Source: Nematopogon swammerdamellus
Taxonomy: Eukaryota > Arthropoda > Insecta > Lepidoptera > Adelidae
DNA: 64,000 nucleotides
NCBI GenBank assembly: GCA_946902875.1
Contig: OX336342.1
Coordinates: 9,541,523 to 9,605,522, forward strand
Direction: 5' to 3'
Shown: positions 44,547-55,992 of the stretch, one piece after another
Layout of the letters: each line of letters begins with the position of its first letter
Position numbering within the stretch: position 1 is the stretch's first letter
The notes under the pieces: generated by a model
The model's input: the letters and a program-made list of their open reading frames with translations, nothing else
Databases searched by the model: none
What the model was told of the DNA's origin: nothing
Translations under genes and position numbers: made by a program

Positions 44547-44745
44547 CTTTTTTTTTTATGGAAACTGACACGGTTGGCTACATCGCCTACAACATCCATG
44601 ATGTCAGCCCATAACAGCGGGTGAACTTGGTGCCACGTCAGCGCTTCCCTTCGGTCGTGCCGGCTACACTGAACTGGACGGAAAACACAAACTATTTACA
44701 TAGCCGTTTCGACCGACCTTTCGTTCAGTGCGGTGGTACCAACCC
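44547..44745 (-). mobile_element. SINE-A, truncated at the core
   Basis: Tail to GGTTGGTACCACCGCACTG (minus reading), broken there. A (TTTC)n tract (44757-44774) follows. Confidence 0.85.
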
Positions 44746-44929
44746 AAAAAAATTTTCTTTCTTTCTTTCTTTCCCTTTACACATTATTCACATAATTATG
44801 TCTTTAGTGGTCAGAACTAGCAATAAAATTGTCAATCTTGCTCTTAAACTGTACTTTCGATAAAATACTTGCAATCATATTTATTTAAAAAAAAACGTGT
44901 TTTGTTGTGCTATAATTTACCAGAATACT

Positions 44930-44995
44930 TGTAGCACAACACCGATTATTACTCTGCTTACCCCGATTGACGGGATACGGCGTGCAGTGTGTTAA
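44930..44995 (+). repeat. Repeat family F, tail fragment
   Basis: ACACCGATTATTACTCTGC, TACCCCGATTGACGGGATAC and GTGTGTT. Confidence 0.55.
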
Positions 44996-45313
44996 AAACC
45001 CCGGCTAAGTTTCCTGTTGGCTCTTCTTCGTGGGTGTAATCAAAATGGATAGAACAAATGTGACAAGTTCCAGTGCAGAACTCACACTAAACAACACACA
45101 CACACCCTCGCACGCGCAAACACACACACACGCTCCCCTTGTAATTAGTTTATTTGCAGCTTAGGATAGAACTCAAATTTGTAAAGCTCTGAACTTTTTA
45201 ATTGCCTTTACTGTTTTTAAATATGTACATTATGTAACTAGTCAGTATTATAGCTGTAAAGTTTCCAAATAAATAAATGAAAATATACATAAAGCCATAA
45301 ATAATTCCCTTAC

Positions 45314-45391
45314 TTGTAAATGGCACCCACAAATCTCTTTCGATTTGTGGAAAAGACATTTTTAATACCGCCGCCACCGACACAAAGAGAA
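45314..45391 (-). CDS. Candidate exon 3 of the secreted-protein gene
   Basis: On the minus strand a pyrimidine-leaning acceptor (CTTTTGCCCGCAG) opens a 78-nt exon ending ACAA before donor GTAAGG. It would read (V)LFVSVAAVLKMSFPQIE then RDLWVPFT, open in the phase needed to join the upstream signal-peptide exon (phase 1 at both ends) across a 130-nt intron. I recognise no domain. The hairpin CACAAATC/GATTTGTG inside is unusual for coding DNA. It may be coincidence. Confidence 0.3.
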
Positions 45392-45521
45392 CTGCGGGCA
45401 AAAGTCAATCCAACCAATTTACAAACGTCTGTAAGGCGATAGATGGGCTCTTTGAATTTTCAGAATATAATTTTCCAAATTAATTTCTCAGCCGTTTCTG
45501 GGTCAGCGAAAGAAAACTCAC

Positions 45522-45612
45522 CATTAGCGGCGGCGAAGGGAGCCGCGCCCACGAGACTCCGCCCCGCCAGCAGCAGCGTCAGCAGAGACGCGCACGCCGC
45601 CACACGCGACAT
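45522..45612 (-). CDS. Signal-peptide exon of a secreted or membrane protein
   Basis: The minus-strand exon runs from 45622 to 45522. The acceptor is TTGTCGTTGTTTCTGCAG, then ten untranslated bases and ATG at 45612. Thirty codons follow: MSRVAACASLLTLLLAG, then RSLVGA and APFAAAN. This is a textbook signal peptide with an Arg near the N-terminus, a leucine-rich core and an A-x-A-like cleavage site. The exon ends G before donor GTGAGT (phase 1). It is strongly GC-rich against AT-rich surroundings and not part of any repeat seen here, both typical of a real host exon. The upstream exon may be that at 58264; the mature protein lies in downstream exons not firmly found. Family unknown. Confidence 0.65.
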
Positions 45613-45997
45613 TCTGCACCGTCTGCAGAAACAACGACAAACATGCCAACATGTTCAAACAGCTTACCACGAACAGCTTGCGCCACATAAATGCAAAATT
45701 TCATCGTTCCTATGTGTGTGTGTGTACCAGAAATGTTAAAAATTTAAATAGGTTATACCTTTGTAACCGTTTAGTTTCTTATGGATTTTTTTTTATTTGG
45801 CGTGCTTGTTAAACGTTATTAAAGATTTAATCGTTCAAACAGGGAGTGGCCGTTAAATCTTGACTATCGTTTAATTTCATAACACATAAGTAAACAAATA
45901 TACCTATCAAAATATAAAATAAAAACAAAACGAGTTTACATTCTATATGTTCTATTATGTATACCATCGGAAAAAAACTATTCAAACATAAAAGCGT

Positions 45998-46032
45998 TTT
46001 CCAATTGTACGCGTACTGCGTACAATTGGAAA
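45998..46032. other. Perfect 15-bp stem-loop
   Basis: TTTCCAATTGTACGC, loop GTACT, then the exact inverted complement. It is isolated, about 400 bp upstream of the signal-peptide exon on the minus strand, so inside that gene's presumed intron. Confidence 0.6.
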
Positions 46033-46282
46033 CCTCTTCGTCAACTACGACAAAAGGACAGTGCTAATAATATCGGGGCCCATTTTCCTGATCGAATCAG
46101 CCATAATTCTTTCTGTTCGTAATATCACACACTTTCGTTCGCTAATTGCGGATGCTGAGAGCATGATCCCTGTGTAGCCACGAATTTGGTCATGCGCCGC
46201 CTAGGCTGTCCTTTTGCCGGACCCTTTTATCTCAATATTTGGTTTGAGCATTATTTTGTCTTCCATTCGCTTAATTTTTCCG

Positions 46283-46593
46283 TTTTTTTTTTTATGGAAA
46301 CTGACACGGTTGGCTACATCGCCTACAACATCCGTGATGTCAGCCCATAACGGGTGAACTTGGTGTCACTTCAGTGCTTCCCTTCTATCGTGCCGGCTAC
46401 ACTGAAAACACAAACTATTTACATAGCCGTTTCGACCGACCTTTCATTCAGTGCGGTGGTACCAATCCGGGCGGGTTAAACCCATCCACCTAGTAATATA
46501 AGAAGGGGGTCATATCCCTTAGTCGCCTTTTACGACATACACGGGGAGAGATCCTGTGGGGCTATTCTTTTAAAGTACCGGCCCCACACGGTA
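46283..46593 (-). mobile_element. SINE with head C and A-type tail
   Basis: Complete on the minus strand, ending at the GTGTGGGGCCGGTAC head. Confidence 0.88.
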
Positions 46594-46680
46594 CATGGTG
46601 TTGAAATATTTCGCCAGTGCCAAATTTCGCAAAATCATATTATATATAAGTAAGTAAAAGATTGGAAGGCTAGATTTAGA

Positions 46681-46830
46681 GTCCAGTTCACTGTAGCCGT
46701 CACTGCCAAAGGGAAGCACTTATATTCTTACACGGCACCTAGTTCACCGAGGTGTTTTGGCCTTACATGACGGGTGTAGTAGGTGATATAGAAAACAATG
46801 TCAGATCAATTCCAGGATCCCACCTATTAT
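46681..46830 (+). mobile_element. SINE-A tail, decayed
   Basis: AGTTCACTGTAGCCGTCAC through TAGTAGGTGATATAG; the end is lost. Confidence 0.5.
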
Positions 46831-48228
46831 ATATGCTTAACCCCTTGGCTGCCATGCCATTTTCACCGCTCGAAAATTCGCGAAATTTGGCGCGCCCGGA
46901 CGCACTCAAACTCAGATATTTCGTAAAACAATGACGTCAAATCAATAACCTTTATTGGCACTTGAAATCCAATTAAAATACCTACAAAATGACGTAAAAC
47001 AAGTGAGGATTCACTTATTTATAAGGACAGACGCATTTTTTTAACTCCAGGAAAAGTAAAACACGCATTCTGAATAACTTTAGACTAGAAACCAGTTTTT
47101 ACCATCCTGCCAGAAATGACGTTAAAAATTTACAGCGAGGAAATTATTTTTTTTTTATCTGGGATTATTTTTAAAACGTGTTCTATAGGAAAGGCAAAGG
47201 TTTTTATCCATACAGCCCGCCATTCTCACTAGTTTTCCATTCGACACTAGTCCCATCGGAAGTCAACGTTTGAAAGCGGTTTAGGCGCCGCGCCGCCGGC
47301 CGGCCCCATCGGATGCCCAGAGGCGCAACGAACAAAACAATTTGTTGTAATAAAAACGTACAAAGCACCCAAGAGAAGCTATAGCTGTCTCTGTTGAGAC
47401 AAGAGAAACAGATTTTATACGCTCGCTTAAAACAATCTATTCATTACGTCTTTTCTATGAGGAAGTATATTGTTCCAGCACTTTGATTCCGCATATTCAA
47501 TGAGCCTTGAAATGCAGCCCCATGGTACTTTGGAATAATGAACATCTTACCAGCGCCTCGATGTGGAGCTTAATTCGAATACTATGATGATAATAAGAAA
47601 ATTTAGTATCTCATATGTATTTTCAAAACTGTATCAAATATACACTGAAATAGTATCAGTGAACCAATAGTGTGACAGTGCTACCGGCTAAAAGCAATTT
47701 CATAAAACAACTTTTTGTAACAGTAGAGTCGGGCCCGGGGCGCGGCGCGGTCAGCCCGCGCACCACAGAGCTTCGCTCGGAAAACTTTTGCAATACAAAA
47801 TACAAGCGCGTAACGAGCTCTTTTGCATATTTATTTAGTTTAGCGATAGTTTAGTTAGAGAGGCGAAGAAGTTGGAGTGGTTTCAAATTGAAAGTGTACG
47901 CGGCTTTGTCGCCACTTACACAGGTGGCAGGTTCTTACGCTAAACTAGTACGTCTAATTTGTCCTACCTAATTCAGCATACGAAAGTTCAATTCATTACG
48001 TATACGACGTACGATTTTCCTGTTGCTGAACTGGATCGCAGTCTATTAAAAATATATATAATATATTTATGATGAGCGCGCGCGATATGTCATTTCAGAT
48101 CCAGATTTATTACTGATAATAATTTTTCATATTACAGGTCAATAATGTACATAATGTCATAATCATTACACATAAAAATATTTACATTATTATTGAACAA
48201 TAATATACAATTTTAGAGTAAGTATATA
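46831..48228. other. Unassigned region with GC-rich patches
   Basis: GC-rich patches at 47283-47312 and 47728-47765 stand out but lack convincing splice or promoter context. No gene supported. Confidence 0.3.
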
Positions 48229-48455
48229 TAAAAAAAAATTGGTTGTCTGTAAAGTCGGTTTACGGACGATAGTTTTACGTGATAACGTCATAAAGTGGTA
48301 AGATTACAAGCCGACGCTTGGGCCGATTGTGCCTCTCTATCGTTTGTTACGCGCTCTCGCTTGCACACACAGGCTCAGATGGAACGTGACACTTTTTCGT
48401 GCGGGCAGCCGGTGTTCATCAATTTATAAGACGTGACGTTATCACGTCAAAAACA
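48229..48455. mobile_element. Foldback-type MITE with ACGTGATAACGTCA ends
   Basis: GTTTTACGTGATAACGTCAT at 48272 is mirrored by TGACGTTATCACGTCAAAAA at 48433-48452. The block ATTGGTTGTCTGTAAAGTCG (48239) plus this end recurs at 62676-62755, and the inner GCCTCTCTATCG...ACGCGCTCTCGCT recurs at the very end of the window (63970-64000). Confidence 0.6.
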
Positions 48456-48517
48456 TATAATTTAACAATATGAAATACTACCAATTGGTAGTATGTAATT
48501 ACGTGGCCTTTTATTTA

Positions 48518-49386
48518 TTATCCATTTGAGAAATCATCACGGTCTAAGAACTCCTCTGCGGAGTAGTATGCTTTGGTGACCGGAAACTCCTTGAGCTTAG
48601 ATGAGAAGATACCGTCCGAAGGAGCATTTCGAATAGATTCACTCAGCCTATTCCAGAGCGTGGGCCCAATCACAGCTACCGACCTTTCCGATTTTGTAAG
48701 ATGATGCTTTACACTACGTAATTGGTCGCGAGATCGAGTCGGGTTGCTGTGACTGACTCCGTTGATCTGAAACAGGCTGAGGTTACGTCTCACGTACCTA
48801 GCGACCTCCATGATGTACGCGCCTGGCAATGTGATGATACCGAGGTCCCGAAACAATTCACGCGCAGGTGTATCAAACGGTACTCTGGCTAAAATGCGGA
48901 CTGCACGCTTCCGCATGCGAAAGACTCGATCACGCTCTGCAGGTCGACCACATAGCTCGATTCCATAGGTCGCCAAAGAATGAAAATAGCCTAGCTTTGA
49001 GTAGATCCTCTATATCGAGCGTCGGGGCAAGCCGCGACAGTGCGAAACAAGCTCGACCGAGTCTGTCACACAGCTGATCGATGTGCCGCACCCAGTTCAG
49101 CCCAGCGTCAACAAACAAACCTAGAAACTTAACATTGTCTATCTGCGGGATTTCAATACCATCACACTTAACCGTAAGTTTGTTGCGAGGGACACCACGG
49201 AGGCAGAACTGAACAACGTGAGTTTTCTCCAAGTTTAACACCATTCCATTCGAGCGGAACCATCCCACCAAGCCTCTCACTGCCGATGAAATCTTTTTCT
49301 GAAGGTCGTCAACTGATGTCCCATGTACAACTACGCTTGCATCATCATCAGTGAAGAGAACGAATTTACCTTCTGGTACTGCGGAG
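48518..49386 (-). pseudogene. Non-LTR retrotransposon RT, C-terminal half
   Basis: Reading on the minus strand, a remnant FTDDD-like RT motif near 49350 is followed by WFRSNGMVLNLEKTHVVQF, VKFLGLFVDAGLNWVRHI and, after a frameshift near 49000, ATYGIELCGRPAERDRVFRM, RKRAVRILARV, LWNRLSESIRNAP and AYYSAEEFLDRD to a stop at 48518. This is the usual layout after the RT catalytic site in Jockey/CR1-type LINEs. The N-terminal two thirds are missing. Confidence 0.8.
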
Positions 49387-49394
49387 GGTAAGTC

Positions 49395-49520
49395 ATTTGT
49401 AGCATCGTTTCACCTACGAGTAGATGTCTAACGATGCCCATGGACATTATTACACGGGGATTGCAAATGCCATGCCGGCCTGACAGGAGCCTTTTCACGC
49501 CCTTTTTGAAAAACCCCAAG
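49395..49520. repeat. Repeat family E, fragment
   Basis: GCCCATGGACATT, GCCATGCCGGCCTGAC and TTCACGCCC occur here and at 51020-51115 in the same order. Its position right next to the LINE remnant suggests part of a LINE or of a nested retroposon. Confidence 0.5.
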
Positions 49521-49991
49521 CTGTCAAGCATATCCATGTTGTTGTTACGCTTCATCCCGTATAATAAATAATGTTTAATATTGACGATAAAATTAAATTT
49601 TAAGAGCCTCACGAGGCATCACTGCTTCATCAGGATCGAGAAATCTAAGCTAATAAAAATTTAAGAAAATGTTCGGTTTCAGAGAAAACGAACATTTGAA
49701 AAGCGTCAGAAAAATAAACAATCCCTTCATGTTTCGTTTGACTTTGGCGGATGTTGCCCGTAGCCTACTTCCTACATTTTGTTTATTTTTCCCTCAATAA
49801 CGCCGCAGGGGTGCTCCTACTGAACTATTCTTTTGAATTATTTGTAGTTACCTATAAACATAGAATGTTTTCAGGTCTTCGTAGGTACTCCTCATAAACT
49901 TGTTTTAAGAAGTCTGTATGTACGAGTTATAAACTCCAGAATTTACTATTTTTAAGTAGGTATGTAGGTAGATGAACTACTTTAAGGAAGA

Positions 49992-50312
49992 CTAGCTTTT
50001 GCCCGCGGCTTCGCTCGCGGTGGACTCGGTTTAATAGCAAATCCGATTTAAACGCAAATATTATAATAAACGATCACTTCTCTTATATTCTCTTTCTCCT
50101 TCTCTCTCTCTCCGTTCATATTAAACTTTCTTTGATAATGCTCAGCCCTACGGCTATTTAGCGTGATGGTATATAGCCTATAGTGAGCCTCAAGAACTAC
50201 TCTTTCCATTGGTGCAAACCGTATCAAAATATGTTCAGTGGTTCCGGAGTTTATCTGAAACATACATACAGACACGTGCCCTTTTATAAGACGTAGAGAA
50301 GATAGAGATAGA
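49992..50312 (-). mobile_element. Helitron-like element
   Basis: The 3' end is at the low side: on the minus strand CGCGAGCGAAGCCGCGGGC, AAAAGCTAG and then T. Inside are AACCACTGAACATATTTTG and AGTATAGGCTATATACC-like blocks. The 5' end is not certain (around 50312, near CTATCTTCTCTACGTC). Confidence 0.7.
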
Positions 50313-50639
50313 GAAGAGATAAATAAACAAGGACCTGTGTACAAAGGAACAACATTAAAGCCCCAATCTCTTCTGATTCCCAAGTGTTCCTTCTAACTAC
50401 ATTTTCCTATGTTTTCCAATAAACAATATTTACCGAGCTATGCGGTTCTATCCCTGATCTCTATATTAATTGATGCGCAGCCCACGTTCGGGTAGTTACC
50501 GGGAATTTCAACACTGCCAGGATGTACGCCGCGTTCACCTGTATTTTCCTACAGCCCCTCTGCGGTATCCTGCCGGGGATTTTGCGCAAAATTCCTCGCT
50601 TTCAGGGGATGAGAAAGGAGACGACGGAATGATTTTGAT

Positions 50640-50790
50640 GAGTTGCAAGCGGGCGCAGCGCTCCCGGCGCGGCTGGGGCGGACGCGGCGGGGGCGGCGCG
50701 CTCTGGTGACCCAGATCTACCTCGTCCGTGCACTCTCCTACCCCTGCGGCCCCGCTCCCCGCCCCCCGGCGACCCCGTCACAACAATATT
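50640..50790. other. CpG-rich island, possible alternative first exon
   Basis: About 80% GC by eye. On the minus strand, sequence leaving it reaches TACAG before GTGAAC (~50535), a fair splice donor. It lies between the two candidate exons of the minus-strand gene. No reading frame is called. Confidence 0.3.
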
Positions 50791-50999
50791 GACGAAAAGT
50801 GACAGCTGACACCGAACCCCAGTTTCGGCCTAACCGATTTGGGCCGTTGCTGTAGGTTTGAACTAACTTTCTGATTGATTTTCAGTTTCGAAATTTAACG
50901 CCATTAATAATCCGCAAAACTAGAGCACACATTCGAACGTTGTATAGAATTTGTACCTACTTTAGTTTCAGAGCAAGTTTTTTTTATTGAAGGCGCGAC

Positions 51000-51115
51000 A
51001 TGTGACGCTGAGCCACCCATAAGGTGTCTAACAACGCCCATGGACATTCGATCGTAATTGCGGGGGTTGCGATTGCCATGCCGGCCTGACTAGTGCCTAT
51101 TCACGCCCCTCTTGA
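51000..51115. repeat. Repeat family E, fragment
   Basis: Second copy: GTGTCTAACAACGCCCATGG, GCCATGCCGGCCTGAC, CACGCCCCTCTTG. Confidence 0.5.
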
Positions 51116-51156
51116 AGGAACCGAGACTGTACTTGCATGTGTGACTTATTTTTAGG

Positions 51157-51425
51157 TTTTTTTTTATGTAATCCGGTATGGGTGGCTGAGTCAGAGGCGC
51201 CAAAGCACATGCTCCGACCAGCCAATATCACCTCCGAGAAGGTAGGTGCCATATCGGAGTCTTCCTTTTCGATTGCCGACTATACTGGGCTAGAGGAGAA
51301 CACAGCCGAGGCTGCTATGCGGCCATCTTACATCAAGAACGGTGGTATCAACCCAGGTGGCTACAATTTGAGCCTACCACCTAAGTTAGGGGCAAGGGAA
51401 GGGACCTACAGTTTTACACCGGTTG
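51157..51425 (-). mobile_element. SINE-B, 5'-truncated
   Basis: Complete B tail and core on the minus strand; the tRNA-like head is absent. Confidence 0.85.
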
Positions 51426-51784
51426 ATTCCGATTCAAATTTAAATAGATACGAAGCAAGTAAATCTATGAACCAAATTGAAGAATTCAATTCTTTGAATT
51501 CTGCGCCCGAATTTGTGAACACAGCTGAAAATGCTGAAATCATGTAGGTGCTCGTGCATTTGAGAGAGAACGTCGAACTATGTCTATTCCGTGGAGTGTA
51601 TTTTTGCCTCATTTATCACGAAATAGTGCTTAGAGACTGACCCAAAGCTTCGTAAATATTCACATTTGCTCGGCCTACGATAACGCCAGCGGAGCCAAAA
51701 GTAGTTAACACAGTTAAAATTACGCAACCCTTTGCCCTCGCTAGGACCTAAAATACAAAACTGTGATTATTTTAGACTAATTTT

Positions 51785-51918
51785 TAGGTTTCCGTACCAC
51801 GTACGGAAGCCTATAACTGAGCCTACAACGTCTGTCTGTCGTTTTATCAAAGTATTTTTTTTTGTGGTGCGGAAACCTCGGTGCGCGAGTCCGACTCGCA
51901 CTTGGCCGGTTTTTCACT
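51785..51918 (-). repeat. GGCCAAGTGCGAGTC repeat, short deleted copy
   Basis: Both ends are present 134 bp apart: TTAGGTTTCCGTACCACG at the low end and, on the minus strand, CCGGCCAAGTGCGAGTCGGA at the high end. The middle is deleted. Confidence 0.65.
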
Positions 51919-52395
51919 AAATTGCGCGTCTCACCGCCCGCTCCATATCTCAATTTACCTAATACATTTGCCTAAAAGGAGCTTCATTCAGCCTACCCTT
52001 TTATATGGTGCTTTTCCAGAAGAGTGTACCCTCAACATTAACTAGCCTTTGTAGTCCCGGCGCGTTCGCTGCGTCTTACATCACACGGGAGATACTAAAA
52101 ATAGTCTTAATCAAATCTTTACTTGTAGGCTCCATCGTCGTCTAGTATATTATAGAGAAAGGAGTCTCGACGGCCAGCACTGATTGGTTTGTTATCACAG
52201 TTACTGATATCGGAAACGTGGTGGAGAATAAATAGCACATCGATCGACAATCCGTGTACCTACTTTATGGGAATCATATCATAAATAGATAAAGGTATTA
52301 GATACGTCAACATACGTGACATGAGTGGTTTATATACAGACAACATTCGGGATACGTATAAACCGTGGCGTGTCCTTCCCAGCGAAGAACTTCAA

Positions 52396-52571
52396 TTTTT
52401 TTTTTATGGAAACTGACACGGTTGACTACATCACCTACTACATCCGTGATGTCAGCCCATAACACCTTGGTGAACTAGGTACTTTGTCAGCGCTTCCCTT
52501 CGGTCGTGCCGGCTACACTGAACTGAACGGAAAACATGACCATTTACATAGCCGTTTCAACCGACCTTTCA
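52396..52571 (-). mobile_element. SINE-A tail fragment
   Basis: A-run to CGTTTCAACCGACCTTTCAG; the core is lost at the junction with LINE sequence. Confidence 0.8.
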
Positions 52572-52735
52572 GTCGACCCCGTGGCTGTGCTAAACAGTAA
52601 TTCTTTGTGGAACGCCTGTTGTCGCGCTGCAAAAGTATGGAACGGGCATCCGGGGAATATATTTCCCCGCTGCATTTCCCTATTCCTACCTACCTCGGAT
52701 CTTAAAATCGCGTGTTAATAGCCTTTCCCCAGCGA
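52572..52735 (+). pseudogene. LINE ORF2 C-terminal fragment
   Basis: The plus frame carries NSLWNACCRAAKVWNGHPG and NIFPRCISLF, with the 'AxxWNxLPxxxFP' layout, and RVNSLS follows in another frame (FKxRV-like). A decayed end of a non-LTR protein. Confidence 0.45.
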
Positions 52736-52884
52736 CGTTAGTCCGTCTTCAAGCCGGACTGACACCCCCTCGGGGTTAATTTGACTACGCCTGTGGCTTC
52801 GACCTCGAGCACAGCCACCCAGTTCGGAAGCAATAAAAAACAACTATTATTTATTGTCGTTTAGGTTTTTACCGCTAATAAACT

Positions 52885-53062
52885 TTATAGTAATGTTTTC
52901 GGTTACGCGATATAACTGAAAGCGTCTCACTTTCGTCGACGTTTCGTCCCTCACTCTCACCGCGAGTCCTGTGATGTGATGATGTCCCCAGAGTGAGGGA
53001 CGAAATGTCGACGAAAGTGAGACGCTTTCAGTTATACCGCGTAACCGAAAACATTACTATAA
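52885..53062. mobile_element. Foldback MITE, 178 bp
   Basis: TTATAGTAATGTTTTCGGTT, ACGCG through CGTCCCTCACTCT (52885-52961) is mirrored almost exactly at 52989-53062. The loop is about 27 bp. The ends TTATAG...CTATAA hint at a TA or TTATA target. Confidence 0.85.
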
Positions 53063-54026
53063 CGATTATTTAATCTGTGATTATAGGATCTTTCCTGCTG
53101 TTGCCTCGTCGCCCTCAATCGAAGAGATTTAGAGGGTCGTTGTGGACAAAGCTTTCCTTCATTTTACATCAAGGAAACGAGCCGCGCGCCGCCCCGCCGG
53201 CCGACTAGGGGAAGATCGCCGATCGCTTTTCTGTCATTTACACATACATACACACACGCGAGAACATACGAGTAAAGTGTTTTAATTCACACGGCATTAA
53301 ACGTGGAGATAATATTTTTTTCTTTTCACAAATTAACTTATGTTTTAACGTGAACTATTAAGTAATCTGTGCTTTAGTTTGTAAGATGAAATCTAAAGAT
53401 GAATGACCCAAACACAGACCACCACCAAATGTCATTATTAGGTACATTCGTTTCAATTACGTGCGTAATAGACAACTTAGCATGTACCTCTGCGTATTCT
53501 CCAAGTGCTCGTCTGGGCATCGTCTTGGTAGGTACGCGGAAGCAGCGTTACTTCAGCAGGGCTATTCCACGAAGCATAGCATAAAGAAGAAAGTACCCAC
53601 TCTCGCCATTTCCTTATCGCTGCCGTTTCAGATCTTCTGAGAGTGCTCTCCGTCCACAAAGACATAATTATTTGTACGCAGGGCATCGACGCGCAGGGTA
53701 GACATAGTTAGATACGGATTTTGTTTTACGAAGAATTGTTTGGGTTTTAATTGTTTTAGATATTGTAGATGCAAAGCCGAAAATTTAGATTAAAATAAAG
53801 AATAAACATTTTTGTCCCCGACTTGAATTTGAACCTGGAATGAGAATTTGTTACGACTCTAGGTAGACGTAAACGTAAAGGTTTTTCATTTGTTATTTGC
53901 ATAGCCTTCGGTTAGTGGAACCGACCTTCATTTTAACAGTATTTTGTAGAGGTACCTAGTAAAGTGACCGATCATTCTAATAAATAAAGCGAAGTATCTA
54001 CGGCCGTGTTACGAACGTCAATATAT
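53063..54026. other. Unassigned spacer
   Basis: GC-rich patch at 53178-53215; otherwise AT-rich with no supported gene. Confidence 0.35.
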
Positions 54027-55114
54027 ACAGGGTGTTCGGCACATGAACCGACAAAATTTTTTGTAGGTAAGTGGGGTCATTTGCAACGTTTTGACCTATG
54101 ATACCTTTTGTCAGATGTCACGTGGTATCGAGATACGATTTTTTTTATTTTATTTTAAAAATTACCAAAATCCCAGCTATAAACACTTTTAACTGTTTTG
54201 TTTATGATTGTATCAGCACGAAATACAATTTATTGAATTTTACGATGTATCCTCGTTCTAGAAAAAATATGATTTGATAAAGTTAATACCATGAAAAGGT
54301 TTTATGACCTCCCAGAGTCCTGACAACGAGTAAAAATGTGACAGAATCTTAATTTATTTATTCATTAAAAGAAGAACTAACAGCAATTGAGTGCTTCATT
54401 TTCTTTTAAAAAGTTGGCTATTTTACGCCCTTTCCAACGGTATACCACATGTCATACAAATAATTCACTATGTGGTCAAAATTAAGCACAGAGACAGAAC
54501 AGAACGACAACACGGCACGGGCACTAATCCGTGGTCGCTTCCCGTATTGAGAGCGTTTTCAAGAGCATTTTCGAAGAACATGATTGTACCGGTCGCGCGG
54601 GCACTCTTGCAAATTATCCCTAATTTTGTCGTTCTGTTCTGTCTCTGCGCCTAATTTTGGCCACATAGTGAATTATTTGTATGACATGTGGTATACCGTT
54701 GGAAAGGGCGTAAACTAGCAAACTTTATAAAAGAAAATTAAGCTATCAATTGCTGTTGGTTTTTTTTTTAATGAATTAAGAAATTAAGATTCTGTCATAT
54801 TTTTACTCGTTCTCGGGACTTTGGGAGGTCATAAGACATTTTTCGTGGCATTAACTTCATCAGATAATATTTTTCCTAGAACAAGCATACATCGTAAAAT
54901 TCAATAAATTGTATTTCGTGCTGATACAATCATAAACAAAAAAGTTACAAGGGTTTAAAGCTGGAATTTTGGTAATTTTTAAAAATAAAGAAAAAAAATC
55001 GTATCGTATCTTGATACCACGTGACTTCTGACAAAAGGTATCAGGGTCAAAACGTTGCAAATGACCCCACTTACCTACAAAAAAAATTTGTCCGTTCATG
55101 TGCCGAACATCCTC
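54027..55114. mobile_element. Foldback element, 1.09 kb, arms about 485 bp
   Basis: Left end ACAGGGTGTTCGGCACATGA; the right end is its inverted complement. Arms run 54027-54511 and 54629-55114 and are roughly 90% alike, including ATACCACATGTCATACAAAT and CAGAGACAGAACAGAACGAC. The loop is ~117 bp. There is no coding frame of note. ACAGGGTGT-type ends are common among insect MITEs. TA-rich flanks prevent a clean TSD call. Confidence 0.88.
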
Positions 55115-55294
55115 TATAATATGAATGTTCTTATAACTAGAGAATCACTTTATCGATTTACCTACGTTTTGCACTATTACATTTTGTCACTCAAGATGGT
55201 TTTGGGCTATAAATCATACATAACGCTTACGTCCTCAGCGGCCTGAGCTGTAAGCAAAAAGTCACGTCAAGCGAAGCCGCGGGCAAAAGCTATT
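55115..55294 (+). mobile_element. Helitron-like element, 3' end
   Basis: Ends GTCAAGCGAAGCCGCGGGC, AAAAGCTATT. The inner GGCCTGAGCTGTAAGC block also occurs at 21563. Confidence 0.5.
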
Positions 55295-55774
55295 AGGGCT
55301 ACTCCGGTGTAGTTCGAGAATGTTTTTAGAAAAGTTTAAGTAATTGCAGTTTCTTCGGTGTACCTAATCGTAAATGATATATTAAATTATATATATTAAA
55401 GACATCGTGTAGATACTAAGTAATATCATAGTAAAGCGTCATAATTGAAATTACTACACACTTTAAAGTCGTACATTGGAGAGTAGGGGAGAATCGTTTA
55501 TTTTTTCACAAAATATGTGTTAATGTAATTAATTACACAAAGTTAACTAATTGTGCTATAACTATACAAACATAGTACCTACGTACAAAGATAATATTTA
55601 ACTAATCTAATCTAGAATTTTATCCGCCTACGGTACACAGGCAAAAATATTCAACATATTTCGTCGGTAAAGACGGGATTACCGAATATATCAGTGAACA
55701 GACAACAACATTACTGGTATAACAACTTATCTCGCAGCGGAGTATGGCATTTTCCAGAGGAAATGAACACGATG

Positions 55775-55992
55775 TGAACAGGTGGGAGAATGCCGGGTGG
55801 ATAAGCTGAAATGGCAGTGGGCTGACCACGTCAGTCGACGAGACGACGACCGTTGGAGTAAACGGGTCCTCCACTGGCGGCAGTGGACAGGAAAATGGAG
55901 TGTGGGAAGACCACCCGCCAGATGGGACAACGATACATGGACGGACGACGGCATAAAGTCCTATGGCCAGCTGTGGACGCATAAACGCTGAA
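55775..55992 (+). pseudogene. RTE-like LINE, C-terminal fragment
   Basis: The plus frame has KLKWQWADHVSRRDDDRWSK, RVLHW, WTGKWSVGRPPARWDND and a stop at 55990. It is the 'KW.WAGHVSRRxDxRWSK...TGKRSVGRPPxRW' tail of RTE-type proteins. Confidence 0.75.
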
